From Gammaproteobacteria bacterium (GTDB lineage Bacteria; Pseudomonadota; Gammaproteobacteria; Arenicellales; UBA868), in NCBI GenBank assembly GCA_022450155.1, contig JAKUQR010000004.1:62001-126000 (forward strand): a DNA stretch of 64,000 nt. Direction: 5' to 3'. Positions 57,814 through 64,000 of this stretch are shown one piece after another. Positions within the stretch are counted from its first letter, which is position 1, and the number at the start of each line of letters is the position of its first letter. Position numbers and translations under genes: made by a program. Below the pieces are notes generated by a model, which was given only the letters and a program-made list of their open reading frames with translations, did not search any database and was not told where the DNA came from.

Positions 57814-58380
57814 ATGTTGCTCATGATCGACAATTACGATTCGTTTACCTACAACCTAGTGCAGTATCTGGGTGAGTTAGGCCAGGAAGTCATCGTTTAC
57901 CGAAACGACCAGATCACCCTCGACGAAATAGACAAAATCGCACCCGACCATATCGTGATTTCACCGGGGCCGTGTACACCGAATGAAGCCGGCATCTCGG
58001 TAGATCTGGTCAAGAAATTTGGTGAACATATTTCCATACTGGGCGTTTGTCTGGGGCATCAGAGTATCGCCCAGGCCTTCGGTGGCGTCATCGTGCGAGC
58101 GAGGCAGTTGATGCACGGCAAAACCTCTATGATCACGCACCAGGGTGAAGGATTGTTCGGGGGGGTGCCGAGTCCTTTTCAGGCAACCCGGTATCACTCG
58201 CTGGTGGTTCAGGAGGCTTCACTGCCGGATTGTTTTGAAATTACGGCACGGGCCGATGATGACGAAATCATGGGTATACGGCACCAGGATTGGCCACTCC
58301 AGGGGGTTCAGTTTCATCCCGAATCCATACTCACTCAGTATGGTCACCAGCAACTGCAGAATTTTCTTGACGGCGCTTAG
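57814..58380 (+). CDS. trpG: Anthranilate synthase component II (glutamine amidotransferase)
   Basis: TrpG releases ammonia from glutamine for TrpE; a homologous copy may serve PabB (amphibolic TrpG/PabA). The 188 residues carry the oxyanion [11 protein letters not shown], the catalytic Cys79 in GVCLGHQ and the His-Glu pair in VQFHPESI. It lies 42 bases after trpE and only 2 bases before trpC. Confidence 0.96.
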   Translation: MLLMIDNYDSFTYNLVQYLGELGQEVIVYRNDQITLDEIDKIAPDHIVISPGPCTPNEAGISVDLVKKFGEHISILGVCLGHQSIAQAFGGVIVRARQLMHGKTSMITHQGEGLFGGVPSPFQATRYHSLVVQEASLPDCFEITARADDDEIMGIRHQDWPLQGVQFHPESILTQYGHQQLQNFLDGA

Positions 58381-58382
58381 CC

Positions 58383-59192
58383 ATGGAAAGGCCCCGCGCC
58401 GATATTCTGGAACGCATACTTGACCGTAAACGGGAGCAGATTTCGGAGTTGCGTGGGACGACATCACAATCAGCCCTTGATCGACTGGTTGCGTCCCAGG
58501 AGCCACCGCGCGGATTTATAGATGCTTTGTCGACCCGCGCCTCGCAGGGCAGTGCCGCGGTGATCGCTGAGATCAAAAAAGCTTCACCCAGTCAGGGCGT
58601 TATACGTGCCGACTTCGATCCGACCTCAATCGCCTTGAGTTATGCCAAAGGTGGTGCGGCTTGCCTTTCAGTACTGACGGAGCCTGATTTTTTTCAGGGT
58701 CGGGCCGAAGATCTTGTGACTGCACGCTGCGCCAGCAGGTTACCGGTTTTACGCAAAGATTTCATGATTGATCCTTTGCAGATCGCCGAATCCCGAGCTA
58801 TGGGTGCGGACTGTATACTGTTGATCGTTGCGGCGTTAGATCCAACGACTATGGCTGAGCTGGCAGCGGCTGCAACTGACTACGGCTTGGATATACTGAT
58901 CGAAGTGCATGATAGGAACGAACTCGAACTGGCTCTGGCGATCAAACCGAAAATGATTGGTGTTAACAACCGTGATCTACATACTTTCGAGACAACGCTG
59001 ACAACAACGCTCGATTTGTTGCCTTCGATACCTAGTGATGTTCTCGTGGTCACGGAAAGCGGAATTCAGACAGCCCAGGATGTTGCTTTGATGCGCCAGA
59101 GCGGTGTGAGTAGTTTTCTGGTTGGTGAAGCGTTTATGCGGGCTGAAGAACCAGGCCAGCGGTTGGCTGAACTGTTCGATCTCACACACTAA
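58383..59192 (+). CDS. trpC: Indole-3-glycerol phosphate synthase
   Basis: TrpC closes the indole ring from CdRP. The 269-residue TIM barrel has [57 protein letters not shown] and VTESGI. It begins 2 bases after the trpG stop, so the usual trpD between trpG and trpC is missing. The protein is monofunctional, with no TrpF fusion. Confidence 0.97.
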   Translation: MERPRADILERILDRKREQISELRGTTSQSALDRLVASQEPPRGFIDALSTRASQGSAAVIAEIKKASPSQGVIRADFDPTSIALSYAKGGAACLSVLTEPDFFQGRAEDLVTARCASRLPVLRKDFMIDPLQIAESRAMGADCILLIVAALDPTTMAELAAAATDYGLDILIEVHDRNELELALAIKPKMIGVNNRDLHTFETTLTTTLDLLPSIPSDVLVVTESGIQTAQDVALMRQSGVSSFLVGEAFMRAEEPGQRLAELFDLTH

Positions 59193-59211
59193 AGCGGATA
59201 CGGTTAATCTG

Positions 59212-59628
59212 ATGCACGCAACGGTGACGGTCACGGCGGACAACGCACTGTTGGGTTCATCAGATAGCGGTCATCGAGTGACTATGGACATGGCACCTGA
59301 TCTGGGGGGTCAGAATCAGGGCCCGCGACCCATGGAAATGTTACTACTGGGTATGGGTGGCTGCACGCTCATCGATGTGATGTTCATCCTGCGCAAATCG
59401 CGTCAGGCATTCAGTGATATGCGAGTGGAAATAGAGGCACAACGAGCCGAAGAAATACCGCAGGTCTTCACCCGGATTCACGCTCATTTTGTCGTCAGTG
59501 GCAACGACCTCGATCCTAAAAAGGTCGGCCGGGCGATTGACCTTTCCGCTGAAAAATACTGTTCAGCATCCAGGATGCTGGGTGCGGTTGCAGTACTTAC
59601 CCACGACTTTGAAATAGTGGCAGACTAA
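59212..59628 (+). CDS. OsmC/Ohr-family peroxiredoxin-like protein
   Basis: The 138-residue protein has the OsmC-fold cysteines in GMGGCTLIDV and EKYCSASRML, spaced as in YhfA/OsmC-type proteins that reduce organic hydroperoxides or bind small ligands. The ATG at 59212 is the family start; the longer frame to 59122 overlaps trpC. It follows trpC by 19 bases. Confidence 0.88.
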   Translation: MHATVTVTADNALLGSSDSGHRVTMDMAPDLGGQNQGPRPMEMLLLGMGGCTLIDVMFILRKSRQAFSDMRVEIEAQRAEEIPQVFTRIHAHFVVSGNDLDPKKVGRAIDLSAEKYCSASRMLGAVAVLTHDFEIVAD

Positions 59629-59675
59629 GGCCCTGACGCCTCATGTCTTGGCACTGACTACCGGAATCCTGGCGC

Positions 59676-60743
59676 ATGGAATTAATTACAAGCTGGTTCA
59701 AGCAACATTTTTCAAACCCTCAGGTTGTGTATTTGGGGCTGTGCCTCCTGGTGTTATTCGCGGTGCTAATTCTGATGGGTCACATGATTGGTCCCTTACT
59801 CGTCGGAATCGTGATCGCTTATTTGTTGGAAGGGCTGGTCAGTAAATTAGAGCGTATGAGGGTACCCCGATTAGTTGCAGTCTTGATCGTATTTATCTTA
59901 TTTCTGTTGTTTGTTGTCGTGATATTGTTTGGATTGTTGCCGTTGGTGTCGCAACAGGCCACCCAGCTTGTACAGCAGATTCCCAGCATGTTGGGGAAAG
60001 GGCACGCTGCTATGTTGAAACTTCCGGATATGTATCCAGACCTCGTTTCTCAAACCCAGATCGACGAGATCATGACAGCCATGCGTTTAGAACTGACATC
60101 TTGGGGTCAGGCGATAGTTTCGATTTCTATGTCATCAGTTGTCGGACTAATCACGGTGCTGATTTATCTAGTGTTGCTGCCACTACTGGTATTTTTTTTC
60201 CTCAAAGACAAACAGACGATGATGCGGTGGTTAAGTCGCTTCGTGCCCAAGGAATACCAATTGGTAGAAAAGGTCTGGATCGAAGTCGATCGACAGATTG
60301 GCAACTATGTCCGCGGCAAGTTCTGGGAAATTGTTGCCGTCTGGTTTGCCTGTCAGATCAGTTTTTCGCTCCTGGGTCTCGAATATGCGACCTTGCTGGC
60401 CATGGTTGTTGCATTGTCAGTCCTAATTCCTTACGTTGGTGCTGCAGTGGTCACAATTCCCGTGGTATTGGTGGCATGGTTTCAGTGGGGTTGGGGTAGC
60501 GAATTTGGTTATTTGTTAGCTGCATATGTTGTTATCCAACTATTAGATGGTAATTTGTTGGTTCCTATTTTGTTTTCAGAAGTCAATAATCTGCATCCCG
60601 TTGCGATCATTTCGGCTGTTTTGATCTTTGGGAGCTTGTGGGGCCTGATCGGCGTATTTTTCGCGATACCACTCGCTACATTGGTCCATGCGGTGATCAA
60701 TGCCTGGCCAAAAAATATCGGAGCGCATCCTGTAGTTGATTAA
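59676..60743 (+). CDS. AI-2E family (PerM-like) membrane permease
   Basis: This 355-residue inner-membrane protein has about seven to eight hydrophobic segments and the AI-2E/PerM pattern: two N-terminal helix pairs, a soluble stretch (about 95-150), then SVLIPYVGAAVVTIPVVLVA, LLDGNLLVPILFSEVNNLHPVAII and the final GLIGVFFAIPLATLVHAV. Family members export AI-2 or act as antiporters; no substrate can be named. It is 47 bases after the OsmC gene. Confidence 0.93.
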   Translation: MELITSWFKQHFSNPQVVYLGLCLLVLFAVLILMGHMIGPLLVGIVIAYLLEGLVSKLERMRVPRLVAVLIVFILFLLFVVVILFGLLPLVSQQATQLVQQIPSMLGKGHAAMLKLPDMYPDLVSQTQIDEIMTAMRLELTSWGQAIVSISMSSVVGLITVLIYLVLLPLLVFFFLKDKQTMMRWLSRFVPKEYQLVEKVWIEVDRQIGNYVRGKFWEIVAVWFACQISFSLLGLEYATLLAMVVALSVLIPYVGAAVVTIPVVLVAWFQWGWGSEFGYLLAAYVVIQLLDGNLLVPILFSEVNNLHPVAIISAVLIFGSLWGLIGVFFAIPLATLVHAVINAWPKNIGAHPVVD

Positions 60744-60847
60744 CCCGTGTGAGGAGGTTGATGCGAGTGAAGCACCATCTGCTCCGTCCAGAATTCGTTT
60801 GTCGGTAAGGGGTTGGTTGACCCGGGCATTTTCATTTGATGCCGGCC

Positions 60848-60875
60848 TTGACGACTCACGACGACAAGGTATTAT
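60848..60875 (+). promoter_or_regulatory. Sigma-70-like promoter of cfa
   Basis: TTGACG (60848-60853) and TATTAT (60870-60875) are 16 bases apart, ending 17 bases before the cfa ATG. The leader would be very short, which explains the lack of a good ribosome site. Confidence 0.5.
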
Positions 60876-60892
60876 TGAGAGCAGTTTAGGAC

Positions 60893-62185
60893 ATGATCAG
60901 GTTGTTTCTAGCGTTGAATAGCAGAGATTCAACAGTCAGCAGCAGAACCACCGCGGGTCAGAGCGTCAGGACCGGCGACTCAATAGCCAAGGGGTCCTCA
61001 CATGCGTACGAGCGTTGGGGTCTGTACCAGTTGGTTCAGCAGCTGGGCCATCCTCAGGTATCGATACGCCTGTGGGACGGCTTTAGCATTCCGCCTCGTC
61101 AGGGAGAATCGCTGGCGACAGTCAAAATTCACAGTCATCGGGCCCTGAGACAGTTAGTCCTGAAAGGCGATGTTGCGTTTGGTGAAGAGTTTGCAGCAGG
61201 CAATATCGAGGTCGATGGCGATCTGGTCGATCTGCTGGTTGAAGTGTATGGCAGCCGGGCACGACAGCGGTCATTTCTTGGAGGTGTGCTTAAACTTCTA
61301 TTCCGCAATAGACCACGCAGTAACACACTGCAGGGCTCACGTGACCACATTCATCATCATTACGATATCAGTAATGCATTCTACAAGTTATGGCTGGACT
61401 CTGAGATGCAGTACACCTGTGCCTATTTTCCGGAGCCCGATATGAGTCTGGAAGCGGCACAACAAGCCAAAATGGATCACATCTGTCGAAAATTGCAGCT
61501 TAAATCGGGTGACCGGGTGGTAGAGGCGGGCTGTGGCTGGGGATCACTCGCTCGACACATGGCACTCCATTACGGTGCCAAGGTGACAGCCTGGAACATC
61601 TCTCATGAGCAAGTCAGGTATGCAACCGAGCGGGCAAAAGCAGAAGGGTATGATGACAGGGTGCGCTACGTGGAGGATGACTACAGGAACGCCAGTGGTG
61701 AATATGACGTATTCGTATCGGTAGGTATGCTGGAACACGTAGGCAAACAGAACTATTCAGCTTTGGGTTCGGTAGTTGACACGTGCCTTGCGGCAGATGG
61801 CCGGGCGCTGATTCACACGATTGGTCGAAACCAACCGAAGCTGATGAATGAATGGATTGAACAAAGGATATTTCCGGGTGCCTACCCGCCGACTCTACGA
61901 GAGATGATGGATATTCTCGAGCCAAACAATTTTTCAGTGCTTGATGTTGAAAATCTCAGGCTGCACTATGCGCGGACACTGGAACTTTGGCTGGCGCGTT
62001 ATGACGAAGCCAGCAATGAAGTGGTCGGGATGTTTGACCCGGTGTTTACTCGGGCCTGGCGACTTTATCTGTGTGGATCGATTGCCGGCTTTCTCCACGG
62101 ATCGTTACAAGTCTTCCAAGTTCTGTTTGCCCGCGGTCAGGACAACACCATCCCCTGGTCAAGACAGCACCAGTATCTCTCCTGA
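60893..62185 (+). CDS. cfa: Cyclopropane-fatty-acyl-phospholipid synthase family methyltransferase
   Basis: This 430-residue protein resembles Cfa, which converts membrane cis-unsaturated fatty acids to cyclopropane forms with SAM. It has an N-terminal lipid-binding part (about 40-140), HHHYDISNAFYKLWLDSEMQYTCAYF, the SAM motif VVEAGCGWGSLA, the SVGMLEHVGKQNY catalytic region and the C-terminal YEASN-like helix bundle. A first stretch of about 35 residues is unlike the family, so the real start may be further in. A promoter-like pair precedes it. Confidence 0.92.
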   Translation: MIRLFLALNSRDSTVSSRTTAGQSVRTGDSIAKGSSHAYERWGLYQLVQQLGHPQVSIRLWDGFSIPPRQGESLATVKIHSHRALRQLVLKGDVAFGEEFAAGNIEVDGDLVDLLVEVYGSRARQRSFLGGVLKLLFRNRPRSNTLQGSRDHIHHHYDISNAFYKLWLDSEMQYTCAYFPEPDMSLEAAQQAKMDHICRKLQLKSGDRVVEAGCGWGSLARHMALHYGAKVTAWNISHEQVRYATERAKAEGYDDRVRYVEDDYRNASGEYDVFVSVGMLEHVGKQNYSALGSVVDTCLAADGRALIHTIGRNQPKLMNEWIEQRIFPGAYPPTLREMMDILEPNNFSVLDVENLRLHYARTLELWLARYDEASNEVVGMFDPVFTRAWRLYLCGSIAGFLHGSLQVFQVLFARGQDNTIPWSRQHQYLS

Positions 62186-62515
62186 GTGGCAGTTACAGCA
62201 ACGATGCGCCGCGTCTACACTGCTGCAACGCTGCCGGAAGCGCACCTGATCCGGCAACAACTTGAAAGCGCCGGTATCAGTGCTCAGGTATTTAACGAGA
62301 ACGCGCAAGGCGCCATCGGAGAACTGCCGGTCACCGATGCCTGGCCGGATGTTTGGATCGTTCAGAATCATCAGTTTCGTGCTGCCCGGGCAGTGATTGA
62401 GCGTTACGAAGCCAGCCCGGAAGACGAACAGTTATGTAATTCTTGCGGTGAGATCTCCCCAGGCAGTTTTGAACTGTGCTGGCACTGTCATGCGCTCCTG
62501 CCGACACAGGCTTGA
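62186..62515 (+). CDS. DUF2007 protein with C-terminal zinc ribbon
   Basis: This 109-residue protein has an N-terminal DUF2007 (putative signal-transducing, PII-like fold) domain: VYTAATLPEAHLIRQQLESAGI ... VTDAWPDVWIVQ. It ends in a four-cysteine ribbon, CNSCGEIS...CWHCHAL. Function is unknown. The GTG at 62186 immediately follows the cfa stop; the ATG at 62204 is the alternative start. Confidence 0.8.
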   Translation: MAVTATMRRVYTAATLPEAHLIRQQLESAGISAQVFNENAQGAIGELPVTDAWPDVWIVQNHQFRAARAVIERYEASPEDEQLCNSCGEISPGSFELCWHCHALLPTQA

Positions 62516-62686
62516 GGGCGCGTCAGAAACCGGCTCAAGAACTCGATAAGATCGGGCAGTTCGATTTCGGGGGGGTTAGTCGCCCAATCTGTCAGACTGG
62601 GCTGGTGCGGCGAAAACGGTTCAATATAGTAAAATCAGGCCACCCGAGATCGGACTGGCCGGTCTTGGGGTCGGATATCAAGGACA

Positions 62687-62995
62687 ATGGACGCACACGA
62701 ACCAACTGAACTTCGGACCGGCGAGACCTGGTTGCGCCTGGCGGTGATGCTCGTTTACTTCTTTATGGTGTTTTACGTGGTGAAGTTCCTGGTTGGAGTG
62801 AGTATGCTCTTTCAGTTTGTGTTGGTCGTCTTCAGGGGCTCAGTCAACATCCGACTCAAAAAGTTTACTGCGGATCTCAATCTGTTTGCATACAGCGTGC
62901 TGCAATACGTATCTTGGAACACCGATCAACGACCTTTCCCGTTCTGTGACTGGCCCTGCGCGGAGGATCTGTCCGTGCCCGCTAAAGATCGCTGA
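62687..62995 (+). CDS. DUF4389 membrane protein
   Basis: This 102-residue protein has one long or two short membrane segments (about residues 15-50) and the DUF4389 pattern: LRLAVMLVYFFMVFYVVKFLVG, FTADLNLFAYSVLQYVSWNTDQRPFPFCDWP. Function is unknown. It sits between the DUF2007 gene and leuS. The 170 bases upstream contain a GC hairpin (about 62581-62602) with no T-run. Confidence 0.8.
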   Translation: MDAHEPTELRTGETWLRLAVMLVYFFMVFYVVKFLVGVSMLFQFVLVVFRGSVNIRLKKFTADLNLFAYSVLQYVSWNTDQRPFPFCDWPCAEDLSVPAKDR

Positions 62996-63001
62996 GCGTG
63001 A

Positions 63002-64000
<999 letters not shown>

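Noticed and set aside
62581-62602. GC hairpin before the DUF4389 gene as a terminator
   Set aside because: The stem is good but no T-run follows on either strand.

Overview
The window is a gene-dense stretch of a gammaproteobacterial chromosome with almost entirely housekeeping content. I recognise 65 protein-coding genes, two of them cut by the window edges. I see no rRNA or tRNA genes, insertion sequences, prophage or CRISPR array. Several conserved gene orders point to Gammaproteobacteria: dusB-fis, aroQ-accB-accC-prmA, ubiE-ubiJ-ubiB, miaB-ybeZ-ybeY-ybeX-lnt and rpe-gph-trpE-trpG. The lineage is not enteric. It has a split B12-dependent ribonucleotide reductase, a pyrophosphate-type phosphofructokinase, a magnesium-type HemB, a SUF (not ISC) iron-sulfur operon driven by an IscR-type regulator, and a CbbQ/CbbO-like pair. 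An uncultured or marine, possibly chemolithoautotrophic, gammaproteobacterium would fit. That is inference, because no RuBisCO gene or rRNA is present.

Layout. Positions 1-1464 hold a hydroxyproline-type catabolic pair (FAD oxidase, epimerase) on the minus strand. Then come aroE (+), hemH (-), an unknown membrane-anchored protein (+) and a 39-residue lysine-rich protein (-). Positions 5041-19722 are one long minus-strand run, read dsbD, tlpA-like, aroQ, accB, accC, prmA, a zinc-ribbon/DUF3426 protein, dusB, fis, purH, purD, purE, tsaC, hemF, waaA. Next are fxsA and the CIRCE-controlled groES-groEL (+), then a minus-strand block: hydrolase, metY, nrdJb, nrdJa with NrdR boxes, a CbbO/NorD-like VWA protein, apt, mtnP, a CbbQ/NorQ-like ATPase and pfp. 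A small PGPGW-type membrane gene (+) sits inside that block. From 34822 to the right edge everything is on the plus strand: adk-hemB-ubiE-ubiJ-ubiB; iscR-sufBCDSU-sufT-Rieske; miaB-ybeZ-ybeY-ybeX-lnt; a 5'-nucleotidase; a Deg protease; rpe-gph-trpE-trpG-trpC; an OsmC protein; a PerM-like permease; cfa; DUF2007 and DUF4389 proteins; and the start of leuS.

The most unusual items are as follows. The adenylate kinase carries a histone-H1-like lysine-rich C-terminal tail, and a separate tiny gene encodes the same kind of KKKV(T/V) repeat. DsbD has a duplicated, apparently redox-competent N-terminal domain. SufT has a long disordered acidic N-terminus. The trp cluster lacks trpD. The two genes of the CbbQ/CbbO-type activase pair lie apart, with apt and mtnP between them. 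I found no mobile or defence-type system, so these unusual fusions and regulatory sites are the best leads.
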